Shown here: positions 25,901-40,900 of the stretch, one piece after another | How the letters are laid out: each line of letters opens with the position of its first letter | Numbering within the stretch: position 1 is the first letter of the stretch | NCBI GenBank assembly: GCA_050949905.1 | Contig: JBMNGP010000003.1 | Span: 310,001-374,000 of the forward strand | Reading direction: 5' to 3' | Origin: DUML01 sp050949905 | Lineage (GTDB): Bacteria > Bacillota > Desulfitobacteriia > Desulfitobacteriales > Syntrophobotulaceae | Length of the DNA: 64,000 nucleotides | The notes under the pieces: model-generated | Database searches by the model: none | Seen by the model: only the letters and a program-made list of their open reading frames with translations | What the model was told of the DNA's origin: nothing | Program-made: the position numbers and the translations under genes

Positions 25901-28900
25901 TACCCTGGATTACAGTGACTATACCACTTCCGTTTATATTAACTTAAGCACCTTTACGGCTACCAACATCTCTACCTCCGTAGTGGGCATCCACAATATT
26001 TACGGCGGTCAGAGTAACGATACCCTAATCGGCGATAGCGGGGATAACGTTCTGGCCGGTAACGGCGGCAACGACCGGCTGGAAGGCGGTTTAGGTGACG
26101 ACATCTATCTCTTTGCCGATAACTTCGGCCGAGATACAGTTATCGATACGGCAAATAGCGATACTAACACCCTGGATTTCTCTGGAGTGACAGCGGATCT
26201 GCACTTTATAACCGGTTCATATCAAGTAGTATCCGGTTTGAACATAGTAACTTACGGGTCTAAGTCCGAAGGATTCCTAAGTCTCATCCAATACTTTATC
26301 GGCGGCACAGGCAATGATACCTTCAGCTTTGATCCGGATAATGAATTGCCGCTGGGTACGGTCATAGACGGCGGCGAGGGTTCGGATACCTTGGACTACA
26401 GTGCCTACAGCACACCGGTACAGGTAAACCTTGCGGCAGGTACCGCTACCGGTCAGTTTACCTATCTGCATATGGAAAATGCTCTTGGCGGTATAGGTGA
26501 CGATATCCTCATTGGCAACCAAGAAGACAATATCCTTAGCGGCGGCATGGGCAACGATAAATTGACCGGCAACGGCGGTAATGACACCTTGGACGGTGGG
26601 GGAGGCGACGATACCTATTACTTTGGCGATAATTGGGGCTCAGATACCCTTGATGACGCCGACGGATTGGACACTTTGGATTTCTCAGCACTAACAACGG
26701 ACCTAATCTTCACTATTAACACCAATAACCTTGTGGTAACGGATGGGATAAGCGCTTTAACCACAGCTCAGAATACCCTGGAAAGACTGTTAGGCGGCCA
26801 GGGCAGCGACAGCTTTGTCTTTGGGGACGGAGCGCAGCTTGCCGGCGGCGGGGAAGGAACTTTCCTGGATGGCGGCCAAGGCAGCAATACCCTGGACTAT
26901 TCCGCTTATACCACCGGCGTTGAAATTAACTTAAGTCAGGGATTGGCTGCCGGAGTGGAACAAATCAGCTTCATTCAAAACGTCATTGGCGGCCAGGGCA
27001 ATGATATCCTGACCGGTGATGATAGCGACAACATCTTAAGAGGCGGAGCAGGAGGCGATGAGCTTTATGGCCTGGGCGGCAATGATACCCTCGAAGGCGG
27101 TACTGGCGATGATCTTCTGGCCGGCGGTGCCGGTGACGACAGTTATGTCTTTACCGCCAACTGGGGTGAGGACAGTATCGTCGAGGAAGCAGGCCAAGGC
27201 AGCGACACCCTGGATTTCAGTCTTATTACGGATAATCTTGCCTTTACCTTTGATCTTCACAGCCTCACCGTCAGCGACGGCACCAGCACCTTCACCTCCG
27301 GCGGAGAGCATCTGGAAAACTTCGTTGCCGGCAGTGGGGATGACCTCTTCAGATTCTTGGACGGAGCGCAAATAACCGGCTTGATCGACGGGCAAGCGGG
27401 TTATAATACCTTAGACTTCAGTGCCTCGAACACTGAGCGTCATTTTGTCCTGATTAGCCTGGGAACAATTACCGGCTTCGGCGGCACAGCCGGCGGCCTG
27501 GGCTTGGGCTTTAACAATATTTCCAAGGTCATTGGCAGCAGCACGAGTAGCGACTCTTTAACGGGTCTGAACGCCCAGTCCTGGTTCAACTTAAGTGCAT
27601 ACCAATATATAAGCGGCAATACTCTGGACTTCAGCGGTTTTGAAATCCTCCAAGGCGGCACGGCTGCAGACACCTTTATCTTTACCGACAGTACGGACTT
27701 TGCGGGTACTATTCTGGGCGGTGCGGGCAGTGACAGCCTGGATTACAGCGGCTGCACTCTTGCTGTGACTATCAACTTGCAGACTTGGCAGGCTACAGGC
27801 CTTAGCGGTACTTTTGGGGAGATTGAAAACTTGGTCGGCGGCAGCGGCAGTGATACCCTGATTGGCCCCGACAGCGGCGCGATCTTTGCCCTGACAGGAT
27901 CCGGCTCAGGCCTGGTCAACGCTTTCTCCTTCACTTCTCTAGAAAATCTGCAAGGCGGCAGCGGCAGCGACACCCTTTCTTACCATAACTACGAAACTGC
28001 TGTAACCCTTGATCTGGAAAATGGCACAGCTTCAGGCCTGAATAGCTTTACCGGCATAGAGAATTTTATAGGCAGTATTTTCGATAGCGATGTCCTTAAG
28101 GGTAGGGAAAGCGGCAGCAGCTTTATTCTCACCGGTGCCGACAGCGGCCAGGTTGACGGTCTCGCCTTTGCCTCCTTCGAAAACCTTAAGGGCGGCAGCG
28201 GAGACGATATATTCCTGTTGAGCGGTGCAGGGTATTTAAGCGGCAGCATCGACGGCGGCAGCGGAGAAAACACCCTGGATTACAGCGCCTACACGGCCGG
28301 CGGCATTCAGGTTATTCTGGGAAGCCCTGTCAATAGCGGCACAGCTACCGCTTTAGGTGGTGTTTTTGCCAACATTACTCAACTCGTGGGAACTTATTTC
28401 GACGACACCCTGACAGGCCCGGATACGGATACACGCTTGGAGATTAATGGCCAAAACAGCGGAGCAATAAGTGGCAACTCCGGCGGCTCCGGCAGCTTGC
28501 GCTTTAGCGGCATCGAAAACCTGCAAGCCGGCAATGGCAATGATACCTTTGCCTTCAGCGGCAGCGGCTGCTTAAGCGGCTCTCTTGACGGCGGCGGCGG
28601 CGAAAACACTTTGGATTATAGCGGCTATACGGCGGGCGGCATCCAGGTAACCTTGGGAAGCCTTGCCTATAGCGGCACGGCCACTGCATTGGGCGGTAGT
28701 TTCAGCTCGATTGCCTTCCTGATAGGCAGCAGCTTGCTGGACATCCTGACAGGGCCTGACAGCGGAGCAACCTTCAATATCAATGGAGATAATGCAGGTA
28801 CAATTACGACCGTTAACAGCAGCTTTGGTTTCAGTGGTGTGGAAACCCTAATTGGCGGCAGCGGTAACGATACTTTCGCCTTTAGCGGAGACGGGGCTTT

Positions 28901-31900
28901 AAGCGGCTCTGTCCACGGCGGTGCAGGCATTGATACTTTGGATTACAGCGCTTATCACCATCAGGGAGACGGTGTCAGCGGTGTAAGCATTGACCTCTTA
29001 ACCGGCAAAGCCACAGGCATTAATAACGGTGCCGAGAACAGCATGAGCGGCATCGAAAACCTGTTAGGCAGTGCCTGGAACGATCTCTTAAGCGGAGACA
29101 ACCAGAATAATATTATCGACGGCAGGGCCGGGGATGACGAAATCTACGGTCTGGACGGCGACGACATTTTAAGCGGCGGCAGCGGCAATGATATCCTAGA
29201 TGGCGGAGCCGGCAACGACACTTATGTCCTTGAGGACGGCTTCGGCCGGGATACCGTTGTGGAAAACGCCAATAACGGTTCAGACACCCTGGATATGAGC
29301 GCCGTTACGGAGAGTCTGCTGTTCATAATAGATGATACCGGGCTTAGGGTCGAGACAATAAACATTCCGTTAACCCATATCTTGATCCATAACGGCGGAC
29401 AGATCGAAAACCTGGTGGGCGGCAAAGCCGACGATACCTTCCGCTTCCTGGGCTCAGCCTTCTTGCCGGGAACAATCGACGGCAGGGAAGGGTCGAACAC
29501 CCTGGATTACAGCGGCTATCTTTCCGGCCGGACTGTTACTCTGACCGGTTGGGGCACCTTAAACGGCTTTGCCGGAATAGACAGCAGTGCCCTGAATAGT
29601 CTCTTAGCCTTTGACAATATTGAAACCCTGCTGGGCAGCAATGCCGGTGGTAATACTTTGTGCGGCCTTGATTCCGACAGCACTTACCGGCTGACCGGTC
29701 CGGCCGAGGGAACCTACCAAAACGGCGAGCGCAGCTTGAGCTTTGCTGCCATAGAACGGTTAGCGGGCGGCAGCGGCCATGATATATTAGACTTGAGCGG
29801 GCTGGCTTCCGGCCGGGATATCACCCTAAGCGGTGTGGACAATGATGGCTTTAGCGGCAGCGAGACCGCTTTACCCGGCGGCTTTGCCGGCATGAACGAA
29901 CTAATAGGTTCGGCAGCACTTGATACCTTTACCGGCTTGGACCAAGGCGCAACCTTTGAGATTGCGGATACGGTAATTTACCGCTGCCATACTTCCGTCC
30001 TCCTCCTGCAAGGACTGGAGAACTTAAGGGGCGGCAGCGGAGATGATACCTTTGTCTTTAGTGAGGATGCCTTGTTTGCCGGAACTATTGACGGCCAAGG
30101 CGGTAAAGATACTCTGGATTATTCGGCGTACCGGACTGCAGTCACCTTGACTTTAACCGGCCTGGGTGCCTATGACGGCTTTAGCGGTACGGCCGCCAAT
30201 TTAAGTGCTTTCACCAACATTGACCGCTACCTTGCCGGTCATACTGCCGGTGATGTCTTAACCGGCCTGGATGAAGACACTGTTTGGGAGCTGGAAGGCT
30301 TCAGTCTCTATGCCTCCGGCAACCATGAGCTGGAACTTGAGGGCGTGGAAATCTTAAGGGGCGGCAGTGGCAATGATACCTTCATCATCAGGGGAGAAGT
30401 CCACTTCTTCCTGGATGGCGGTGCCGGGAACAATACTTTAGATTTCAGCGCTTATAACCGGGGGGACGACAGCGGTCTCATCATTAACCTTGAGACCTTA
30501 ACAGCCACCGGAATTATCGGCTTCAGCAACATTCACAACCTGGTGGGCAGTGCTTGGAATGATACTCTTATTGGGTCTGACAGCGGTGCAGAATTCAGCA
30601 TTACTGGCGAAAACACAGGAACGGTTACGTTCGTAAACGGCAGCTTTAGCTTCACCGGAGTGGAAAATCTGGTGGGCGGCAGCGGCGACGATACCTTTGT
30701 CTTTAGCGGCAGCGGAAGCATTAGCAGTACTCTCACCGGCGGCTTGGGCACCGATACCTTAGATTACAGCAGTTATCTTTCTGCCCAAGGTGATCACAGC
30801 GGGGTATTTGTCGACCTGTCTACGGGAACGGCCACCGGCATTAATAGCGGTGCTGAAAACAGCCTCAGCAGTATTGAAAACCTGCTGGGCAGCGCTTTAA
30901 ACGATATCCTGAGCGGGGACGAGGCCAGCAATGTCATTGACGGCGGAGACGGGGATGATGAGCTCCATGGCTTGGACGGCGACGACACCCTAATCGGCGG
31001 CAGCGGCAATGATATCCTGGATGGCGGCGCCGGCAACGACACCTTAATCGGTGGCAGCGGCAATGACCTCTTAGCCGGCGGAGCAGGTAATGACACTTAC
31101 GTCTTTGCCGACGGTTTCGGTCTGGATACGGTAACGGAAGATGAAGACGGCGGTTCCGATACCTTGGATCTGAGTGCCGTTACGGAGAAGCTCACCTTCC
31201 TGATCGACGATGCCGGAATCGGCGTCGAAGCTGCAGAGGGTCCGTTAACCGATAAGATAACCCACCTGGGCAATCAGCTTGAAAACCTGGTGGGCGGAAG
31301 CTCAGATGACAGATTTGCCTTTAGCGGCAGTGGAAACATAAACGGTGAAATTGACGGCCGCGAAGGATTCAATACCTTAGATTACAGCGGGTATGGCTTT
31401 GGGATAAGCCTGGATCTCGAAACCCTGACAGCTACGGGTCTAAAAGCTTTCAGCAATATCCAGGCTTTAGTGGGCAGCAGCTTGAGCGATACTCTGATTG
31501 GGCCTTACACAGCTGCGGACTACCGCCTCACCGCTGAAAATGCAGGAACGGTTACGTTCTTAAGCGGGATTTTCAGCTTCAGCGAGCTGGAAAACCTGGT
31601 CGGCGGCAGTGGCGATGATACCTTTAGCTTCAGCGGGGACGGCAGTATAAGCGGCATCATTAGCGGCGGTACCGGCAGTGATACTTTGGACTATAGCGCT
31701 TATAATCCTGGAGACGGCAGCGGCGTAACAGTCAACCTTTCCACCGGTTCAGCTACTGGTGTAGGCTTAGGTGAAGCCCATAGTATCAGCGGTATTGAGA
31801 ACCTGGTGGGCAGCGCTTATAACGATATCCTGAGCGGGGACGAGGGCAGCAACGTCATCGATGGCGGTGCCGGGGATGATGAGCTCTATGGCTTGGGCGG

Positions 31901-34900
31901 CGACGACACCTTAATTGGCGGCAGCGGCAATGACCTCTTAGCCGGTGGCGACGGCAGCGACACCTACCTCTTTGCAAACGATTTCGGTCTTGATTCAGTC
32001 GTGGAAAATGCGGACAGCGGTTCCGACACCTTGGATTTCAGCACAGTTACTAACGCAATGTTATTTACCCTGGACAATACCGGCCTAAGCGCAGGCTATG
32101 GAACTAGCTTAGTTACCCATACCGGACAATTTGTCGAGAATCTGACGGCCACCGCTTATGACGATACCTTCTTCTTTAACGAAGGGGCTGCCCTGGACGG
32201 TACCCTGGATGCCGGGGCGGGGATCGATACTCTGGATTACAGCAGCTATGGCAGTGGTGTGAACGTGAACTTGTCCACGGGCGCAGCTACCGGCGTGGGC
32301 GGCGGAAATGCTGGCTGTTTAAGCGGTATCGAAAACTTGCTCGGCAGTGAATTTAACGATTTGCTAATGGGAGATAACCATAACAATATTATTGACGGCA
32401 GGGCCGGAAATGACCAAATCTACGGTCTGGACGGAGATGACACCCTGATTGGCGGCGACGGCAATGACCTTCTGGACGGCGGCAGTGGCGACGATACTTA
32501 TCTCTTTGCCGACGGTTTTGGTCAGGATGAGGTTAGGGAAAGTGAAGAAGGCGGCAACGACTGGCTGGACTTCACCCATGTAACCGCAGATTTGACCATC
32601 ACTTACGGGCCTACTCTGACAATCATATCCACAACCGGCGGAACAGTCAGTTATAACCATAACACTGTAGAAAACCACATTGGCAATGCCGGTGTCTATA
32701 CCTTTGTTCTGCTGGAAGGCGCAGGCTTAAACGGAGTTCTGGAAGGACTGGGCAGCAGAACCATCCTTGATTTGAGTGCTTATAACGCTTACCTGGAAGT
32801 TATTCTGACCGGACTGGGTAGCTTAAACGGCTTTGCCGGTATCATCGATTCCCTGTCCTTCAGTTTCAATAATGTTGATGAAATCATCGGTTCCTTAGCA
32901 GCCGGTCATACTCTGAAAGGGCTTAACGGTGAAGCTTTATGGGTATTGGCAGACGGCGGCAGCACCTATACAGCTTCCGACCGAACCTTGGACTTCAGCG
33001 GCTTCGCTGTACTAATCGGCGGCGATGGCGATGATACTTTCCGGCTGGACGGAAACTCGGTTTACACCGGCAGCCTTGACGGCGGCGGGGGAGAAAATAC
33101 GCTCACTTATGCCGGTTATACCCTGCCCGTTTTAGTTCAAATCTTAGGTATGAGTGCTGAGGGATTCCTGGGCACAGGTACAGGCTTAAACGGCACCTTC
33201 AGCCAAATTGACCTGGTCATTGGTAACGGCGCCAATGCCACATTCACCGGTGCCGATCTGGAGGCCACCTTTGTGATCGGTGACGGTGACGACCGTTACC
33301 TCTACCAAGAGAATATCCTGCGCTTGGAGGGCTTTGGCACCCTGGTAGGGGGCAGCGCTGCCGACACCTTTATCATCAGCGGCTCTTCCGCTTATAATCT
33401 GCAGGGCGGTGCCGGCGACGACATCTTCAAACTGAGTGGTGCGGCGGTCTTGACCGGCGTCATTGATGGCGGTCTGGGCAGTGACTGGCTGGATTACAGC
33501 GAGTATGACCAGGGAGATAATAGCGGTATAACCGTCAACCTGACGACCGGCCTGGCCACAGGTGTGGGCGGGGGTATGGCCGGCAGCTTGAGCGGCGTTG
33601 AAAACCTGATCGGCAGCCGTTTCAACGATACCTTAACCGGCGATGAGAGCGCCAACAGCATTGACGGCGGTGCCGGCGACGATGAACTAAACGGCCTGGG
33701 CGGCGATGATACTTATATCTTTGGCGAAAATTGGGGCAGCGACACTATCAGCGATGACTTTGACGGCCTAAACATTCTGGACTTCAGTGCTGTGAGCGTA
33801 GACCTGGAAATCGACCTCCAAGCTTTAAGAATTACGACCATCCTGGATGCCGGACAAAACAAGGTCGATTACAGCGGAATCAAACGGATCATTGCCGGTT
33901 CCGGCAACGATACCTTCCTTATTTCCGGTCCGCAGAGCATGGAGCTTTACGGCGGTGCCGGTGATGACCGCTTCGTCTTTAGTGCTGAGGGCCGCCTGAA
34001 CGGACTTATTGACGGCGGCAGCGGTCAGGATGCCCTGGATTATAGCGGCGACCTATCCACTCTCCTGACAGTTCGGGTCTTTATCCTGACCGGAGCGGGC
34101 AGCTGTGACGGCTTTAACGGTACGGAAGGCGAGACCCTGGCCGGAGGTTTTGCCAATATAGATCTGATCGTAGGCGGGCTGGGTCTGGATGCTCTTCACG
34201 GTTGTAACATTGATTCTGAATTCAATATTTATGCCGACCGGGTGGAATACAGTTCCGGAAGCCGGACTTTAATAACTACTCTGCTCGAAAACCTGGTAGG
34301 CGGACATAGAAATGACAGCTTCATTTTCCACGGCAGCGCCGAGCTACCCGGCGAACAAAACAGCATTGACGGACAAGGCGGAGAAGATACCCTGGATTAC
34401 AGCAACTATGCCGGTTCAGTGGCAGTCTATCTCCTGAGCGGTGTGGCCACCGGAGTACAAAACGGAGTGGCCGGGATTGAAAATATTATCGGCAGCCCGC
34501 TGAGCGATATCCTTAGCGGAGATGACGGCGTTAATAGCATTGACGGCGGTGCCGGCGATGACGAAATCTATGGTCTGGGCGGCAACGATACCTTAAGCGG
34601 CGGCCTGGGCAATGACTTCCTGGACGGCGGTACAGGTATTGATATCGTGGATTACAGCGGCAATACCTCCGCAGGAATTACCATTTCCCTCCTGACAGGA
34701 ATCGCTGATAGTGCGGAGAGCGGCCAGGATACCTTAACCGGAATTGAAAACATCCGCGGCACGATTTTTGCCGACGAGATTACGGGAGACAATAACAATA
34801 ATATCATTGACGGCAACGGCGGTAACGATATCCTTCAAGGCCAGGGCGGCGACGATACCTATATCTTTGCCGACAACTGGGGCACCGTGGTTGTAATTGA

Positions 34901-37900
34901 TTCGGCGGGCACAGATACCCTGGACTTCTCGCGGGTCACAGTATCCCTGGTATTCCTGATTGCACCCCATGAGCTTCTGGTTAGCGACGGCTTAAACAGC
35001 GTAACCAACATTGGCAATCCGGGACTGGAAATCGAGCACCTGCTCGGCGGCATTAGTGACGATTGCTTTACCCTGGCTGACGGAGCCTTCTTAAACGGCG
35101 CTCTTGACGGCCAGGGAGGCAGCAACAGCCTGGACTTCTCCGCTTACCAGAGCGGGCTCAATATAGCCTTAAGCGGCCTGGGCAGCCATAGTGGCTATGC
35201 CGGATCCCTGATTGAAATCCCCGGCGGATTTAATAATATCAGTGCAATCCTTGGCGGTAAGGGTGAAGATACGTTAAGCGGCCTTAATACTGACAGTGCC
35301 TGGATCATCGACGGGGATAACAACAGCTACAGTGCCAAGGATAGTAATAGGACCTTAACCTTCAGCGGTTTGGAAAAACTTCAGGGCGGCAACTTCGCTG
35401 ATTACTTCCATATCCGGCCGGGCGAACAGACCATCCTGATTTGGGCCGGCGGTGGAGACGACATCTTAGTAATGGCTGACGGCACGGTCTTAAACGGCTG
35501 GTTTGACGGTCAGGGCGGCCTGGATATCCTCGATTACAGTGCAGTAAACAGTGCTATTGAAATATATTTGAGCTTAGAATTGGGTTATACCGACGGCTTT
35601 AACGGGTCAGTAACGTTCTTAAACTTTGGTTTCTTCAATATGAACGGTGTCTTAGGCGGCAGCGGGGAAGACGCTTTCTACGGGCGCGATGCCACAGCGG
35701 TCTTTGATCTGAGCCCGGAATCTCAGCGCTATACCGATAGCGCCAGCGGCCGGAGCTTCACCATGAGCAAGCTGGAAAACCTCTTCGGCGGTTCCCAGGA
35801 CGATACCTTCAATATTTCCGGCACTGTTAAAGCCAACCTCTTCGGTCAGGAAGGAAACGATACCTTTAACTTCCTGAGCGGGGCAATCCTGAATGGGTTT
35901 GTAGACGGCGGCTGGGGATTTGACAGTCTGGATTACAGCGCTTATGCTGCACAGCTTGACATTGAACTCAGTGCTTTAGGACTTCTGGACGGCTTTACCG
36001 GCCTTGCGACCGGCATCAGCGGCCAGTTCCGCAATATTGACCGGCTTAAGGGCGGTAGCGGCACAGATTCCCTGCATGGTCTGGACAGTGATTCCTTATG
36101 GACGATAAACACATCCGCCAACAGCTACGAGACAGCGGGCAGAACGCTCCTCTTCACCGGCTTGGAAACTCTCCTGGGCGGCAGCGGCAACGATACTTTC
36201 CTTTTCACGGACGGCAGTAGCCTTGGAGACAGCGTTAGCGGCAGCGGCAGCCTGGACGGCGGCAGTGGATATAATACTTTGGATTACAGCCCGTACACCA
36301 GCGCTCTCCATATTGTCCTTAGCGGGGCAGGAGCAGAAGGTTACAGCGGTACGGAAAACCTTACTTTGGGCAGCGGCTTTGCCCGGATAAACAGAATTAT
36401 CGGCGGAAGTGCTTCCGATACCCTGACCACCTTAGATAGCGACAGTACTTTCCGGATAGACGGCGCCAATGCGGGCAGGTATCTCACAGGCGATCCGGCG
36501 GGTGAATATGTTCTCGAATTTGTTTCCTTTGACAACCTGCTGGCCGGCAGCGGCAGCGATACCTTCTACTTTAGTGGCACAGGCTTTATTGCAGGCAGTA
36601 TTAATGGCGGCGGCGGCCGTGATACCTTGGATTACAGCAGCTATGAGCAGGGCGATAACAGCGGTGTAAGTGTAAATCTGGCCGGCGGCAGCGCTACCGG
36701 CGTAGGCCAAGGGACTTTAGGCAAAGTAGCCGGCATTGAAGATTTGGTGGGTTCCCCCTACGCTGACAGCTTAACCGGCGACGAAAACGCCAATATGATC
36801 ACCGGCCTGGGCGGCAATGACATCCTAAACGGCTTGGGCGGGGATGACATCTATGTCTTTGCAGACGGCTGGGGACAGGATACCGTGCTGGAGAGCAGCG
36901 ACGGCGGCAGCGATACCTTTGACTTCACGGCTGTAAGTGCTGATCTGCGCTTTATCTTCGCTGAGGACTTCTGCGTAAGTGATAATAGTGGAGAGAATAA
37001 GGTATTCCAAAGCGGAGGAGAAATTGAAAATTGTTTGGGCGGCAGTGGCAACGATACTTTCGTTTTCAGCGGCAGCGGTACTTTAAACGGCAGCCTGGAT
37101 GGCGGCAGCGGCGAGAATACCCTGGACTACAGCGCCTATACGGCAGGCGGCATCCAGGTGAACCTTTTAGCGACCGGCGGCTTAAACGGCTTTAGCGGCA
37201 CAGCCACTGCCCTCGGTGGTACCTTCAGCAATATCCGAGGCTTGATGGGCAGCAATTTTGCCGACACCCTGGCCGGCTCACATACAGATACAATTTATGA
37301 GATCACCGGACAAAACAGCGGTACCTTAAGTAACAACCTGGGCAGCTTCCGCTTCAGCGGCATAGAAAACCTGCTTGGCGGCAACGGCGACGACCAGTTT
37401 GCCTTCAGTGGCTCCGGGCAATTAAGCGGCAGCCTGGACGGCGGCAGCGGTGAGAATACCCTGGACTACAGCTCTTATACGGCAGGCGGCATCCAGGTGA
37501 ACCTGGCTTCGACCGGCGGCCAGTACGGTGCCAATGGCACGGCAACAGCCTTGGGAGGTACCTTCAGCAATATCCGGGGCTTGGTGGGCAGTAATTTTGC
37601 CGACACCCTGGTCGGCCCGGATACAGATACAAGCTATGAGATTTCCGGACAAAACAGCGGGACCTTAAGTGACAGCCTGGGCAGCTTCTGCTTCAGCCAT
37701 ATGGAAAACTTAACCGGCGGCAGCGGCAGTGACACCTTTATTTTCAGCGGTGCAGGAACAATCAGCGGTAGCATCGACGGCTCTTCGGGCTATGACAGCC
37801 TGGAGATCCCGGACTACGGAATTGCCATTCAAGCAGTCCTGACCGCTGCGGGTCTGGCTGACGGTTTCAACGGAACCTTGGCCGGCGGCTTGATCCTTAC

Positions 37901-40900
37901 CTTTGCCAATCTCGATCATCTGGTCTTAGGCGGGGAAAACAACAGCCTGACCGGACTGAATGCCACAGCCAGCTGGGAGGTCTTGCCGGATGCGGTCCTT
38001 TACCGCTCCCTGGATTACACCTTAAGGATTGAAGGCTTACGGATCCTGACCGGCGGCAGCCTGGACGACCTCTTCATTTTAAGCGGCAGCCTGACCTATG
38101 ACCTTTACGGCGGAGAAGGCAACGATAGCTTTAAACTGCTGGCCAACGCCGAACTTTCAGGTATCCTGGATGGCCAGGGCGGCAATGATACCTTGGATTA
38201 CCGGGAATATAACCCAGGTGTTCAAGTCAATCTCGGCAACACTTCCTTTACTTGGGAAGAAGTAGTATTCCCGGCTCAGTCCGCACCAGGTATCAACGGA
38301 GGGGCGGCAGACGGCTTCTTAAATATTGAATCGGTTACCGGCAGTGCCGGGGATGATTTACTGATTGGTTCCGACGGATGCAATACTTTAGACGGGCACT
38401 TGGGCGATGATATCCTTATCGGCGGCAAAGGGGACGACCTCTACCTCTTCGGGGATGAATGGGGAAGTGATGTCATCATAGAAACAGCCGGCGGCGGCAA
38501 TGACACAGTGAGCTTTGCTCCGGCTACCGCAAATCTCACCTTCTCCTGGGAAGAGGCGCAAGGCGCAATCTTCAATCTCCTGGTTACCGACGGGCTTAAT
38601 CGCTTAAGCCATCAGGGCATCCAGGTGGAAAACCTCTTAGGCGGCAGCGGCCATGATACCTTCCTTATAATCAATACTCAAGGCCTTAACCTGGACGGCG
38701 GAGCCGGTGACGACAGCTTTATCTTCCTTGGAGATGCGGCCTTAAACGGCTATATCAGCGGCGGCAGCGGTGAGGACACCTTAGACTTTGCAGACTCTGT
38801 TAATAGCACGGATATTCGTTTGACTCTGGCCGGACCCGAAGGGTTCTCCGGTCTGCAAGCCAATATTACAGGTGGCTTTAACGGCATTGATTCGCTTAGC
38901 GGCAGCCAGGCAGATAACGATACCCTGACCGGTCTCGATGATCCCAGTGTCTATACTCTACGTGACAATGACGAAAACACAATTCAAGCTTTAGGATTCC
39001 AACTTAACTTCCGTGGTTACGAAAACCTAATCGCCGGCAGCGGCAACGATATCTTTGAGTTCACTGGCAATGCCGTGTTAAACGGAAGCTTAGACGGTGG
39101 AACCGGTAAGGACACTCTGGACTATACCGCTTACATTAGCGGGGTAACGGTCAATCTCTTAAACGGTGCGGGCACAGGTATTGGCGGCGGCAAAAATAAT
39201 ACCATCCTGGGGATTGAAAATCTGGTAGGCAGTGCTTATGACGATAGCCTGACCGGCAATAACGATGACAACATCTTAAGCGGCAGCGCCGGGGACGATG
39301 AGCTTTATGGCCTGGAGGGCAACGATATTTTAAGCGGCGGCCTTGGAGATGACCTCTTAGACGGCGGCTTAGGGTTAGATACAGTGGATTACAGCGGCAA
39401 CAATTTTGCCGGTATTGAGCTTTCGCTGCTGGCCGGAACGGCAACCAGTACCGAAAGCGGCCAGGATATTCTGGCAGGAATTGAGAATGTTATTGGTACG
39501 GATTTTGACGATAGGCTTATTGGTGATGACAACGCTAACCACCTGGAGGGCCGAGGCGGCAACGATACCATTTTCGGCCTGGGCGGCAGTGATATCTTAA
39601 ACGGCGGCAGCGGCCATAATGTCTTAAGCGGCGGCAGCGGCAGCGATACCTACCTCTTTACCGAGGACTGGGAACAGTCCGAGATAATGGAGACTGCAGG
39701 TGACGGCAGCGATACCCTGGACTTCTCCGCTCTGGACTTTGACCTGGCCTTTGAGTTATTCTCGGCTAGCGGCACTGTCACGGCGGACGGACGTCTTGTA
39801 TTCTGGAACGGGCAGGCACCGGAGACCCTGCTTGGCGGTACCGGCAATGATACCTTTAGCTTCAAAGACGGGGCTTCCCTTGGAACTGTTATTAACGGCG
39901 GCGGCGGAGAAAATACTCTGGATTACAGCGCTTACGGTTCGGCTATAGAAGTAAACCTGCAGACCTTTGGCGCCACAGGCTTAAAAGATTTAAGCAACAT
40001 TCAGATTCTCATCGGCAGCGCCTTCTCCGATACGCTGATTGGACCTGAGACAGATACCGTCTTTACGCTTACCGGCCAGAACAGCGGTACGGTGGGCTTA
40101 AGTTCCGGCAGCTTCAGCTTTATAAGCATTGAGAACCTCTTGGGCGGCAGCGGCAACGACACCTTTGCCTTTGTCGAAAGCGGGCATTTAAGCGGCAGCC
40201 TTGACGGCGGTGCCGGTTATAATACCCTGGACTTCAGTGCCTACACCGCAGGTGGTATCCAGGTAATCTTGGGTACTGCGGCGGGTACCGGCACGGTAAC
40301 GGCTCTGGGCGGCACTTTCAGCAATATTTCTTCCTTGGTGGGCAGCCCGGCGGTGGATACTTTGAGAGGACCGGACACAAGCACGGAATTCAACATCACC
40401 GGAGTGGACAACGGCAACGTGGGTAACGGCTTCTTCTTTAGTGGTGTGGAAAATATCACCGGTGGGAGCGGTAATGACATCTTCCGCTTCAGTGCCGGCG
40501 CAGGGGTTACCGGTATTCTTAGCGGCGGTTCCGGTACTGATCTGCTGGACTTCAGCGCCTATACCACCGGGGTAGAAGTAAACTTAAGCCTTGGTATAAT
40601 GACCGTTAACGGGCTTAATGCCGGGGTAAACGGAGTAGAAAACATCACCGGCGGACAGGGTGACGATATTCTGACCGGCGACGATGGGAACAATAGCTTA
40701 AACGGCGGGCCGGGCCATGATATCCTTAACGGCCTGGGCGGCCATGATATCCTAAACGGCGGTGCCGGTAAGGACAGCTTAAGCGGCGGCAGCGGTGATG
40801 ACACTTATGTCTTCGAGGCTGGCTGGGGAACAGGCGATGAGATTGTTGATGATGCCGGACAGGATACAGTAACCTTTGCCGGCTTCAGCGGGAGCCTGAC

